Source of the DNA: Pseudopyrenochaeta lycopersici
Lineage: Eukaryota; Ascomycota; Dothideomycetes; Pleosporales; Pseudopyrenochaetaceae
Assembly (NCBI GenBank): GCA_003313425.1
Contig: NHZP01000002.1
Span: 620,001-684,000 of the forward strand
DNA length: 64,000 nucleotides
Reading direction: 5' to 3'
How positions within the stretch are numbered: the first letter of the stretch is position 1; each line of letters opens with the position of its first letter. Positions 32,008-44,086 of this stretch are shown one piece after another. The notes beneath the pieces were generated by a model. It searched no databases, was not told the origin of the DNA, and was given only the letters and a program-made list of their open reading frames with translations. The translations under genes were made by a program, and so were the position numbers.

Positions 32008-33398
32008 CTATGCCTCGACCGCGGCGGTCAGCAACAGCTCAGTAACTTCCACAGCGACAGCTGCCTTGGCTGCCTTCTCCTCTGCCTTCGCCTTGGCGAA
32101 TTGCTCACACATGGCAACACCACCACGCTCGTGGAAGAAGAGATCAAAGTACATCATTGTCTCTTTGGCGTAAGCCTCAGCCCGTGCGAACATCTCCTCC
32201 TCATAGGCGCGAATGGGCTCAATGAGTAAAGAAGATGAGGCAGTGGAACCTGCCTTGTCCCATACATTCTGCTTCCATTGCTTGATCTGAGTTGCGAGGC
32301 TGAGAGCGTCCTCCATGGCTACGTTGACACCAACACCGGCGAAAGGAGTCATCAAGTGAGCCGCGTCACCGATCAGGGTCAACCTACAAGCACAGTCAGT
32401 CACGAGTGTCAACGAAGAAATTTAAGGATATCACATACCCCTGGCGATGAGCCCATCGGTGACCGACCTGAGAACATTAGCACACGCGTTTGAGGATCTA
32501 GAAGGCATCTTACCGGCAGCATCCACATGGGTCTTGGAATGAAATCATCATCATCAGCCAATAGAAGAAGATTTTTTGCATCATTATTGAATCCATCATA
32601 GTATTTGCGAACAAACTCCTGCTTGGCCTCAGGAATGTTGGACCAGTCAATACCGCAAGTCTTGTGCCAGTCTTCAGTGCCGCGGAAGAAACCATACGAC
32701 TTAACTGAGCCGTCTCCGTTGCGCTGGGAAAGCACAGTGGTGTTGCAGCCGAGAGTCAAGCACATGCCGTTTCCTACTCGCTTGGCAAGCGCAGGGTCTA
32801 TAGTGTCAATGTTGCTGAGCTTTGCGTCGACGCCGGTGATTCCAGAGAAGTGGGGCCTAACATCAGAGATGAGGTGTCGGACCTTGGACCAGGCACCATC
32901 AGCACCAACAACCAGATCAAAACCCGTGTCAACCTTATTCTCAAAGTGCAAGTCGTATTTGGCGGTGCGGCCAGTAGGGTCAGTCTTGACGGCCTTGAGC
33001 TTATGGCCCCACTGAAGGGATCCAGGATACAACGAGTCGATGAGCATACTACGGAGTTGCCTGCGGTCGACCTCTGGGCGGCCCTTGAACGAATCGGGGC
33101 GGCGCTCTCCAAGATCGGAGCCCTCATCCATAATGAGCGTGCCGTTGGGCTCGTAAATCTTCAGGACCTCGCCTTCAGTCCGAGCAACGGCCAGAAACTG
33201 CTCATAGAGACCACATTCTCGAATGCACTGTTGAGCAGCACCCTCATGCATGTCAAGGCAGCCACCCTGGGTACGGGCATTTCGATCTGCCTCGAGGTCG
33301 TAGATCGTGCAACTGATATTGTTGATTTGGAGGAGGCGAGCCAGAGCAAGGCCAGCAGGCCCGGCGCCGATGATAGCAATTTTGAGTGGTGCAGACAT
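32008..33398 (-). CDS. FAD-dependent monooxygenase, TetX-like
   Basis: Three exons: 33398-32514, a 29-nt micro-exon 32467-32439, and 32383-32008. The introns are 32513-32468 (46 nt, GTAAGA...CTCAG) and 32438-32384 (55 nt, GTATGT...TGTAG). The sum is 1290 nt, 429 residues. Motifs: dinucleotide-binding IAIIGAGPAGLALARLL, DG motif LVVGADGAWSKVR and, after the splice, LTLIGDAAHLMTPFAGVGVN. These match class A flavoprotein monooxygenases of the TetX/PHBH fold, which hydroxylate with NAD(P)H and O2. The micro-exon restores the family sequence before the GD motif, which supports the splice model. The gene is divergent from the NRPS across a promoter with a cluster palindrome. A tailoring hydroxylase is the natural inference. 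Confidence 0.88.
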
Positions 33399-34351
33399 TG
33401 CAGATTCAATTTAGTTTTATGGAAATGCCACGAAAGTTTAGTTGAAGATTGAAGCTGGTCAGATCTCGATCTGGGTTGCGAGTTGCAGTTATAAAGAAAA
33501 GCGCCGGTTTGGTCGGGCTTAAAGTGGCAGAATTGCGTGAAACCCTTGAAGGAGTGGTGTGATGTGGACCTGCTGAAAATGATATGCGCTCTCACGTCAA
33601 AGGGCTTGCATTGTTATAGTCAGACAGCGTCTCCCAAAGTGGTCGATGCTAACGTGATCGTGATCCCAGCGGTTCGGCTCCGAAGTGGTTAGCGGTGTCG
33701 TGGTCGGACTTGCAATATCACATCGCACCCTTGTTCTTCACTGTGGCCTATCTGCAGTGCTTCAGCATGCAACAGCCGGATCCGAGTCACTAAGAATCAA
33801 TTTTTGGACGTTCAAAGCTTCTAACAGCAATCTTGAGTCGCGAGTTGGAGGCTGGATTATACACGGTGGATGTAAGACGACCGGACAGATGCATGTAACA
33901 ATGGCCGTGCACTGGCGCATTTGAGCCGCAACCCGCCCAAATTTGACATCTTAGCAGAAGCTGGGGGGTTTAGAGTTGCAAGTCTCACAGTACTTGGGAT
34001 GAGCTGTCAAGGTCCGGTCACAGGCTCACCAAAGGCTCACCATTCTCCGACAACACGAACCTGACATTAGTACCTCCGGGCGGACTTGAACAGTGTACAA
34101 CCACCCCTTTCGGAGGAAACGTCGTAGTAGCCGCAGCAGAGCAAGTTTTTTCTTTGAAACTGATAAAAGGGAAGTCGAGGTATGCTTGATGATGATGCAA
34201 ATAAGGCAGTCACAAACCAATCGTCACAGCCTCTTCAGCCCCCTCTCCTTCTGTACCAATTACTTCTCTTCCAACAATACCGAATAGATTCACCTTCATC
34301 CAAAAGAAATTGTGAACTTCCATCTTCATCGATACCACGACCCCAGCAATT
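33399..34351. promoter_or_regulatory. Bidirectional promoter between the TetX-like monooxygenase and the NRPS
   Basis: Contains CCGGATCCGA (33776-33785) and the near-palindrome TTCGGCTCCGAA (33673-33684). The region before the NRPS ATG is pyrimidine-rich and looks like a leader. No upstream adenylation domain or other gene is found here. Confidence 0.68.
33673..33785. promoter_or_regulatory. Candidate Zn2Cys6 sites in the NRPS/TetX promoter
   Basis: The CGGATCCG core at 33777-33784 and the variant TCGG-CT-CCGA at 33674-33683, each CGG-N2-CCG. Confidence 0.66.
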
Positions 34352-37300
34352 ATGCGTCGCAACGAGTCTCCAGTAGTTGCTCGTCGCCGACGTGCATCGC
34401 GCCCTTCAATCCTTGTCTTTGGAGATGCGAAACCATCCGCACGACTATCCGATGAAGTCATTATCACCAATCTGGCTCAACTTCTTGAGCTTTCTCCTTC
34501 AAGTATCGACAAGAACAGCAGCTTCATTGGCATTGGAGGCCACTCACTTCTTGCTGTAAAGTTGTCCAATGCCTGCAAATCAGCAGGTATTGATCTTTCT
34601 TTGACCAACATTTTGCTGAGCGATAGCATCACCAAAATGTGTGCTTCAGCAACTTTCTTTGAACCCTTTACGCCAAATTCGCCAGCATCTCCTGCTATGC
34701 GGAGGAGGTCGGTCCAATTTTCCAAATTCGATGCGTTCTCATTGCCACCGGTACCGGTTTCACCAACATCCCGCCGCCGTGGTTCTCTAGCACCAGTATC
34801 CCCAACCACAGTGCGTCGTCTCTCTGCTGACGTCTGTGCCCGCCGTCCCTCGGTCGATGTGCAAGTTCGCCGACAGTCTGTTGAGAAATTCTTACACCCT
34901 TCCACCGCCGTTGCCCGCCAGTCTATCGATCAATCAGAACTTTCAGATTCAGACAACACATCCACATTAACTGACATGCAGCTCTCCTTCATCCACAGCT
35001 ACAAAAAAAGCCCCGGCACAAATATAATCAACTTCATTGAAACATACAACACTACTGACGTCCCTGCTGTGAAGGCCGCATGGAAGACCGTTATCGAGGG
35101 TGAGTCCATCTTCCGTCAAAGTTTCGACATTGAAGCCACGGATGGCGGACGCCGCCCGTCCAAGTCCTCTACTTTCCACTGGAATGACATCATCTGCGCA
35201 TCTGAGAAACACTTCAGGCACGAATTGGAAAGCCACAAGGCTCCAGAGAATATTGAGTGCTCCTTCGACTGTGTCACTTATCCCGAATCGAGCGCCAGCA
35301 CCATCGTCTGGAGAGTTCATCATGCTTTCATCGATGGTATGTCAGGTCAGCTGATGTATGAGAAGATGCGCAAGCTGTTGGGCGGAGAACTCATCACATC
35401 TGGAACGCCTTTTTCCGCCGTCGCTGGGCAGATCAAGGCACTTCAATTGGCAACTCGTGAGAGCAATCAGGCTTTCTGGAAGGAGCAGATGCAAAAACAC
35501 TCTCAGCCTGTCGGTGAACTTGCCCTTAGCGAGCCAACTGTTCCAGACTCCACTGCTGCTATCGAGGAGGTTTCTTTCACCATTCCGCTCGCAAAGATTG
35601 TCAAGGCTTCCCGTGAATCCGGTGTATCACTTATGGCTTGGTATCAAGCCGCTTGGGCCATGACGCTCTCCATGTACGCCGACTCAGCATCTATAGTCTT
35701 TGGAACTGTGCTCGCAGGCCGCAACCTACCCGTGAAGGGTGCGCATGATACGATCGGTCCCTTGGTCAATACCCTGCCTTTCCATGTCACGATTGATCCA
35801 AATCAATCGGTCGCTGGCTTCCTGCGCTCTATCTTTGCGCACTCAGTCGCACTCCAGACCGTTCAGTGCTCGGCACCTGAAGACGGCTTTACCAGGACGT
35901 TTGCTTCCGCGCTGGCTATGGAATTTGACTTTGAGCCCAATGACAACCAGTCTCGTCGCCCGATCGGCGCTTCCCGATTCAAAGTCATCCCAGACATGCC
36001 ATTGTCAATCTATATGAGCGCGAAAGGCACGTTACGTCTTTGCTACAAGCCTTCGCGCTTCTTGGAGGCTGACATGAAGATCCTTGCTGCTCATTTTCGA
36101 CGGGCCATCTTGCTTTTGCTGAAATCTGACAAGCCAATGAACAATCGCATGTCGCAGCTCTTAACCCGCGACTGCAAGGAGATACTCAAAGAGTATGGCA
36201 ATTGCCTCACCGACGACACCTCGCTTGTCTCTATCAAAGACGATCTAGTCACCCTATTTGAGAAAGCTGCTCGGGAGAATCCAGCTGCAGTTGCGGTTGA
36301 GAAGGCTGGCCTTTCTCTGACATATGCCGACTTAGACCGCTTAGCTAGTACCCTTGCAACGAAATTGCAAGCCCATGTTCAACCTGGTGAGGTTGTGTGT
36401 GTCCACGCCGACCGTTCCATCAACTGGATCATCGCTATCTATGGTATCTGGAAAGCTGGAGCAGTATACTCGGCTCAAGATGCTGCCCTTCCGGCTCACA
36501 TCCGTGATATGAACTTCCAGACAGCCGGAGCAAGCCTGTTCTTGACTCCAGTAGACTCCCAGAAGCATATCAAACCCGCCTCGTGCAACTTGGTGCTTTC
36601 AGTTGAGGAATTGGTATTGAAACACACACCCAATGATTCTCAGGGCCTACCACATCGCACGAGCCCCCAGATTGATGACAATGCGTACCTGTGCTTTACC
36701 TCTGGTTCTACTGGAAAGCCAAAAGGCTGTATGTGCCACCATGCCGGGCTCGTTGCCTTTCAAAAGGATCCGGAGGTCCGATTTTTTGCGGCTCCTGGAG
36801 TGCGTATAGCTCAAGTCATGTCTCCGGCTTTTGATGGTAGTATTCATGAGATCTTCTCTGCACTTTCCTATGGCGCAACTCTTGTGCTGACTGATGGGAT
36901 GGACCCCTTTGCACACATCAGGAGGTCAAACGCATCACTGCTTACTCCATCTGTTGCAAAGATCTTGGAACCCCGAGACTTCCCCAATTTGAAGACCCTC
37001 TACGTTGTCGGCGAGCCAGTACCCCAATACGTCAATGACCTCTGGTCTAGACATGTGAATATGTACAACATGTACGGACCTACCGAAGCGACATGCGGCG
37101 CCACCATCCAAAAACTCAGCCCAGGACGCAAGGTCACCATCGGTCCACCAAACCCGACTACCCGAATCTACATCCTCGATAGAAACCAGCAGCTTGTTCC
37201 GCCAGGTGTAATTGGTGAGATCTACTGCGCTGGCGTGCAGGTTGCTCGAGGTTACGTTGGCCGGCCTGAACTGACGGCTGAAAAGTTTTTGCCTGACACG

Positions 37301-39330
37301 ATTGAGAAACGCCCAGGCGAGATGATGTATCGCACTGGTGATCGTGGATTCTTTAATCACGATGGAGAAGTTGAGTGCCTCGGAAGAAACGACCGCCAGA
37401 TTAAGCTTCGTGGATATCGAACTGATCTCAATGACATTGAGATGCGTGTTGCGCAGGGCATTCCCGAATGCACCGCCGTCGCTATATGCCAAAAAGATGA
37501 CTACTTGGTTGCCATGGTTCAGCCAGAGACGCTAGATATGTCTGATGTGAGGGCGAGGGTGATGAAAACGGTTCCTATCCACGCAGGTGAGCATTAACTT
37601 CTAGCTGTAGACGTTATAAACTGATACCTGTAGTACCGCGAATAATTCGCGCGGTGGATAAGTTCCCGTTTACACCAGCTGGCAAGATTGACTACAAAAA
37701 GATTGCTGAAGTGTGTACTACAACTGCCCTTGTAGCTACAGCTTCCAAGCTCTCAGTCACAGAGAGTCAGATTGCACAGGTTTGGAGAGATCTCCTTGCT
37801 CTGCCGGTGACCGATATGATCATTGGAGACTCTAACTTCGCCGAACTCGGTGGGCACTCTGTTCTGCAGTTGCGCCTGGCAAGCAAATTGTCAAATTTAT
37901 ACAAACAGAACATTCCAATGGCCAAGATCATTGGTGCAAACACGCTCTCTGAAATGGCCAAGATCGTTGACGAGATCAAAGGTTCCACTATGTTGGAGGT
38001 TGATTCAGGCCTGGTCCCACTCGGGTTGAACAATGTGGCTCCTATTGAGGCTGATTGGGTGCAAAAGTATGAGATCAAGCGCGGAACGTCAGCCTTCAAC
38101 GTGACCTTCGCTGCTGCTCTCGACCCGGAGAAAGTTGATGTCGACCATCTTACTGCGTCTTGGAATGCGGTTTTGGCTCGTCATCCGATCTTTCGCAGCC
38201 GGTATCATCCAGATGAGAAGCGCACCCATGGCGTCTCAAGGCTACTCTCCAGGTATTGCCCCCAAGTCGTTAGGCTCGATGACGCCAATTTCGATCTCTG
38301 GAGAGAGGTCAATCGGCCTTTCCATCTCGATCGTCAGAACCCCATCCGTGTGTTCATCAGCGATTCCACAATGTTAGCTTCCATGAGCCATATCATCGCT
38401 GACCTGACGACTCTCCAAGTGGTCCTTAAGGAGGTCGTGCAGTTGTATAATGAAGAAGCCCTTCCTAGGGTTCAGCATAAGTACGCTGATACAATACAAT
38501 GGAGCAGTCCCGCTACGGACGCCCAGAAGCAGTGGTGGCAAGAATACCTCAGAAACAGTGACACTAGCCAGCATCTCATCTCGCAGCTTCCCAAGCGCAG
38601 CGCATACGATGGTGTCACGCGCTTGACTCAGCTTCCGCAGCCCATGGCTAAGCGTCTCCTCCAATACTCGATTCAAAACAAAGTCACACTTCACCAGATG
38701 GCACTCGGTGCCGTAGCATTAGCCCTTCAAATTGACAGCGACACCACTGACATGGTCCTGGGCGGTCCATATTTCAACCGCGGTGCCAATGACGTCGAGA
38801 CAGTTGGTCTCTTCCTTGAGCCCATTCCGATTAGGATTCGACATACTAACGAGAAGGGTTCCTTCCTATCCACTGTCCAATCAGCCAGCCAATCAGCAAT
38901 TGCGAACGCGATCCCTTGGAACCAGATCCTCGAAGCTCTCGGCAAGTCTGAGCCTGTGTTCCCAAATCAAGCTCTGACGGATGTCATGGTAACGTTCCAC
39001 GACGACCGCACCGCCCCCAAGTTACCCATTGACGGCATGGAACCACTTGTCACGTATACCAAGGGCGCCAAGTTTACCCTTTTGGTGGAGTTCTGTGCTG
39101 TGTCCGAGGACGTTGTGCTCCTTCGTTTGGAATATGATAATACTCTCATCTCAGACATGCAGATCCACCGGATCTGGAAATTATTGGAGGAGGCATTGGA
39201 GAGCATTATTGCTGGAAAGAGCTACACTGAAATTAAGGAGAGGCTGAGGAATGTTAATGTGGGCGAGAAGGTGGAAGATGGCGCCGCCGGGAACTACTTC
39301 GGCAAGCCTTTCACGATCTTCAGGAACTGA
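34352..39330 (+). CDS. Nonribosomal peptide synthetase, T-C-A-T-C architecture
   Basis: Two exons: 34352-37586 and 37634-39330, with a 47-nt phase-1 intron (GTGAGC...CCTGTAG), 1643 residues. Order: carrier T1 (GIGGHSLLAVKL, Ser about 65); an Arg/Ser-rich linker (116-175); condensation C1 with intact VHHAFIDG; adenylation A (CFTSGSTGKPKG, NMYGPTEATCG, YRTGDRG and GKIDY with the A10 Lys); carrier T2 (ELGGHSVLQLRL, Ser about 1154); terminal C2 with SHIIADL, whose second His is kept. FDGS in A keeps the Asp that binds the substrate amino group. There is no N-terminal A, no epimerase, no thioesterase and no reductase, so T1 must be loaded in trans and release probably uses the terminal C domain. 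It builds the core of the cluster product; the substrate cannot be predicted safely. Confidence 0.93.
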
Positions 39331-39347
39331 AATTTATGTGTATGTGC

Positions 39348-39389
<42 letters not shown>

Positions 39390-40255
39390 ACAATTTGTTT
39401 GCTACCTATTCTTTTTCGTATACTCTGGCATTTTCCTGGCGTTTGGAGTTTTGGGGAGGATTTCCTAGCGTATTAGAGTCCAATGAATGGAAAACAGGCC
39501 ACATATACAACCAACGATTACAGGCATGCTTCTCCTTATGCAATTCAGCTCATACTCAAGCGAAGTTCAACGTGAACCTCAGGATGAGAAGGACTCATGA
39601 CTTGAGCTAATTTTTTTTTTGCAACGATAGAGGCAAGTATTGCTACATCCGACTTTCGTTGATGCTAAAGAAATTTCCAGGGATCAAGTTGTTCAGATAC
39701 GAGAGCAGGTGATAGCAACACACCAGAACCGTTGACATCATCTTTCTTAATCATTGCCCGCGCATCGTGTTGTTAGCATTATTCAATACGTTTGCCGGTA
39801 TGTTTGGCTACACTGTAAGAAAAAAAAAAGGATAGAGCCGAGCTGTGGTGGAGCTGTACAGTGTTTGTATTCATGTTTGTGCCATGCTGAGCGGTCTATC
39901 TACAATACTAAAAGGTCACAGCGCAATGCTGCTCAAGTTGCACCTCAATACTTCGTGGCACGCCATTTTGATAGACACAGAAGTGTGGGCCATATTCAGC
40001 CCATATCATATACACAGCCAATACTCTTTCATATACCACCATATCATATCAAACAGAGCGCAAAACCAAACCTCTCCTCCCATAGACGCCAGAGAACCTA
40101 AGCGACTCAAGGCATGCACAAGTGCTCAAAATACAAGGCTCGAAAAGATCAAGACGTGGTCCAAGAATCGCCACCGATATGTCCAGAAAATGAAACGCCG
40201 CCAACGCCATGCCGTCATGCAAAACTCGTGGTGATGAAAATGGATGTACGCTCGC
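39331..40255. other. Intergenic region with a dinucleotide repeat
   Basis: Convergent 3' ends of the NRPS and GH17 genes. Besides the AG repeat only short unsupported frames are present. Confidence 0.5.
39350..39385. repeat. (AG)18 microsatellite
   Basis: An uninterrupted AG run of about 36 bp starting 20 bp after the NRPS stop codon, so probably in its 3' untranslated region. Confidence 0.95.
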
Positions 40256-42411
40256 TCAGTCGAAAGAAGGCAATGCTTGACCGCCGCAATCCGGAATCTT
40301 GATGCCGGGCTTGAGGTTTCGGTTGACGTCCATGAGGCCCCACTTGTCTTCCCACTCTTTCCCTTTCTCATTATAGCGGATCTTCCATGGCTCATCGAAT
40401 GCTGAGAACCTAATGTCAAGTTAGAACTGGGCTGTTCGGTTATGGAGGGTTTAGTACCAACTTACCAAAAGTACTCTGTCCCGTTCTTCATACTTGGACA
40501 TATCCAGTCCTCCATGAATTGATTTAATTCGTCGACGCCAGCAACTGATCCCGGGGTGCTACTTGTACATGTGGGTGACGAGCCGCAGTTCTTGCCGCCC
40601 CCTGATGGCCAACCAACTTCAGCAACAACCTGTTTGATATCGGGATTGCCTGCGGTGAGAGCTACATCGTGGTCTTGCCAGAAATTCCAGGTCCAGCCAG
40701 CGGCGATGCCGACATCGACACCAGCAAAGAATGGATGAACATTGGACATGACGTAGTCGACCTTGGTAGCCATGTCTGCAGTCCAATTGTCACCAAGATC
40801 TGCCATAGCCACAGGCAATTTACACTTGTGGTCAGTGATGTTCTGGCGGAAGTCGGTAATGTGACCTAGCAATTGTGTAGCGGTCAAGTCCTTCCGATAG
40901 AGCACCTCGTTACCAATTATGATTCCCTTGAAATAGTCACAGCCATAGTCGTCGAGAATCTCCCAAGTCTGGGCGATCTGCCGTTGTGTTGTCGTGTCGT
41001 TGCTGTCGAGCCACACTCCAAGCCAGAGCTTCATCGTGTCCTTGATCTCCAAGCGATCGATGGCATGAATGAGCATTTGAGTCTGGTTGCAGTCGGTGCC
41101 ATAGAGCCTCACGGCATTCGTCAGTTGAGACATGACAGCCATGTCTCGTGTAATGTTATTCTGGGAAGGCCCAACAGCGAGGCAATCTGGGTACTGTGCG
41201 TTTAGTGGGGTATAGTCCATGCCGGGGAACACCTTGTGCAAATTGGAATTGCTCATCAGTGCCTTGATCTCTGCCGAGTTCTTTCCCAAGTCGTCTTTGT
41301 TGTCTGCAGTGACATCGTCGGCAGACGCGGCGTTTCCGTGCTGTCCGTCGTGGCCACCACTCTTATTCAGCATGGCACCCAGCACACCGCCCAGAATTGC
41401 ACCGAGCACGATAACGCTGATGACAGCAATGGCAATCCACATTCTCTTCTTCCTTTTCCGTACATCGTCCTTGGCCTTCCAGTTGGACTTCTCTTGGATG
41501 AGTTCTTGGCTTCCATTGACAGTAGGCACCGCATTGTACTTGCCGCTGCCGTCTCGCGTTGCAGCATATGCTGCAGTGCCGGCGGCGGCCGCGCCAGCCC
41601 CGACACCGCCTGCACCGTTTATCGAAGATCCCGGCGAGCCATTGCGGCTGCCGTCTCGGGAGCCTCCATGACCAAAGGGAACAAAGGAGCGTCGCTTGTT
41701 CTGCGGAGAGTCGGGACCCATGCCCCAGTCGTCGTCATCCGCGAGCTCGTTGGGGTTGATCTGACCCATTTGCGGCGCAAGGTTCTGAGCAGACGACGAG
41801 TAGCGGTTGTAGGGCGAATCGGAGTAGGGCACGCCTTGTGGAGGAACAGGCGAGGACATGCTGTGCATGGAACTGCTGCTCGAGTACATTCCCGCAGAGG
41901 CGGATTGGCCTGGTGCGAGCGGGGCATTGGAGCCGTAGGAGCGCTGCGAGTACATGGCCCGCGGCTGCATGGGTGGTTCGTAGGCATACTGGTCGTTGAA
42001 GGGGGTCGCGTTGGGACTCCGTTCAGGCACGCCCATAGGCCGTCCTTGGAGTCCTGTAGCGCCGTTGCCATTGCGTGCCCAACCGTCGGTGGGTCTTGTT
42101 GCATGTAGGCTACCTTCACGCTCGCTGGTGGTGGCCACACCTGCAGGGAAGCCATTGATGCCGCCGCCAGCCGAATGCTCGCTCACATTGTCTGGCCCAG
42201 GCGTGGCGCCGGGCGTGGACAGGTCCGAGTAGTTGTTGGGGTCCTGGTACTGGCGCTGGCTCTGCATTTGGTGGTATTGGCTGTCCGAGTGCATGCCGAC
42301 GGGATGGCGATGTGCGGGCGGCGGTGGCGGGAAGTCGTCGTCTGAAGGCTCGAGGGGATATGTGTCGCTGCGCTGCTCCCAATGGCCCTGGTGCGGTTGC
42401 TGGTAGGCCAT
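40256..42411 (-). CDS. Membrane-anchored GH17 beta-1,3-glucanase (BtgC-like)
   Basis: Two exons: 42411-40466 and 40409-40256, with a 56-nt phase-2 intron (GTAAGT...CATTAG), 699 residues. The first 315 residues are Pro/Ser/Gly/Gln-rich and cytosolic. A type II membrane anchor ([19 protein letters not shown], about 322-345) follows the basic KRKKR. The extracellular part is a GH17 barrel with the acid/base Glu in [10 protein letters not shown] (about 501) and the nucleophile in [12 protein letters not shown] (about 597). Exon 2 adds the conserved end [21 protein letters not shown] and IPDCGG. The layout matches fungal BtgC/EglC-type glucan endo-1,3-beta-glucosidases that act on cell-wall glucan. 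The splice junction rebuilds the W-F-S-A-F-D-E-P-W block seen in the family. Confidence 0.93.
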
Positions 42412-44086
42412 GGCGGCGAGATGCGTGCGCTCGCTCGCTCGCAGGACAGGCTGCGGGTGGGGAGGGCGACACTGGAATCAGATGCGACGGCGGCGCGCGT
42501 GGATCAAGAGGCGCAGTGTTGCTGGGCCAGGAGGGGGATTAACGTTTCCGGAAAGCGATGGGCGGCTTCTTTGTTGCTGTTGCCGTTGCTGTTACTGTTG
42601 CTGTTGCTGTTGCTGTTGCTGCTACTGCCAATGCGGACGGCTTGGTCTGGCAGCGCGCAGCGTGTGGGAAGGGCGCAAGTGGTTTCAGGATGGTGAAGGG
42701 AGGGTTTGCAGGTTGTGCAGGTCGTCGCCCGGCTACGACGGCTGGTGCGACAGAGGCTGACGGCTGCAATTGCTGGGGCTACTGTCTGGGTTGGCTAGGG
42801 CAACCGAATGACGTCCCGCCAATACACCAACCTCACCAGCCTCCCAACAAGGCAGCGCACACTCTCCTCAGCCCCTGTTCTTTTGCGACCTTGATGCCTC
42901 GCTCTGCACCGCGTCGGCGCTGCCCACGGCGCTGCACACATGGCATGCCCGTTATTGTTGATAATGGCTGCCGCGCCTTCCTGCCGTGGCGAAACCAGCA
43001 GCCACGGCCAGCTTGGCACTCTGGCTTTGCGGGAAGCTGCGTCGCTGGATGCAAGGTCCAACCGTTGCAGGCCCAGTATTAATCTGGTAGTCTAGTTCCA
43101 GGCCTGCGACCTGTAATATCGCTGCAGCCCGTTGCTCCTCCACGTCTTGCTCTCCATCCTGTCTGCCGTTGCGCATTTCTATTCCTGGAGCCGTCCGTCA
43201 CAGCCATTACGCCTTCCACTTTCGTATACGGCCTCGACACGAACAGCTGCACTGATGCACTGACCGAACTCGCATTTTCCTCCGCCATGACCACTAGCCC
43301 CCTGCCCATCGCCCGCTCCCTGCTCCTTCGTCTCTTTGCCACTTTCAGCTCAATGTTGCAGCTGCTGCAACGACTTCAACTCCCCTTGTCTGCGGCAGTG
43401 AAACACGATATAACAGATCTACGCCACCCGCGTATTGGACACATGCAGTGCTGCCACACCACCTACTTTGCCCTGCATTCGTCGTCTGAGCACCTGTACG
43501 TGTTCAAGCTGCTGTATTGTCATTGACCCATGCGCGCACATTGTTTCCATGATAGCCAGAGTAGCTTTTACCTTTGAACTTGGCTCAAAACCAACATCGC
43601 TTGTTGGCTGCTGTATTGAAATCCATGTTTGGAATTCGTCGATTCGATTACCTGTCTTTGGGAAAAAAAAATAAAACTTTGCCCAAAAAAACGCGCTCTC
43701 ACGCTGAGTATTACTACCCATGCAAGTTACAAGATGGCATAAATCGAAAGGGATAAGTAGTTACCATGATGCATCCAGGCCACGTGACAGTGGATTATAA
43801 TTAGTTGGGCAAGAGCAGAACATTCATGAACGAAAGTAAAGCACTCAGGACTCGCGAGGTCGAATGCTGGGTATGGAGATTAGGTTTGACTGAGGATTTA
43901 GAGCGTCACGTGCATCAGAACCTCCCGAACATGATCGTCTACAAATGTCGCCTGTATCACTTTGCTCAGGTATCAGATGATTACGAATTCAATGTAAGGG
44001 TTTGTATAGCAGTGCACCAATCCCGAGTCCCATCAACGCTCTCCACCATCAACACACTAATCTGGTCGTGGGCCAATGCCGGCAAT
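42412..44086. other. 1.7-kb intergenic region with a hexanucleotide repeat
   Basis: Contains the promoter of the GH17 gene with the GTTGCT array. Long open frames here (for example 42558-43082) are products of that array and of GC-rich sequence; no gene is supported. Confidence 0.5.
42571..42629. repeat. Imperfect GTTGCT hexanucleotide microsatellite
   Basis: About ten units of GTTGCT with single-base variants (GTTGCC, GTTACT), 160-220 bp upstream of the GH17 start. Confidence 0.9.

Noticed and set aside
36761..36775. AGGATCCGG in the NRPS coding region as another cluster site
   Set aside because: Lacks the left CGG triplet and is inside an exon.
42558..43082. 174-codon plus-strand open frame
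   Set aside because: Its N-terminus is the translated GTTGCT microsatellite and the rest has no family features.
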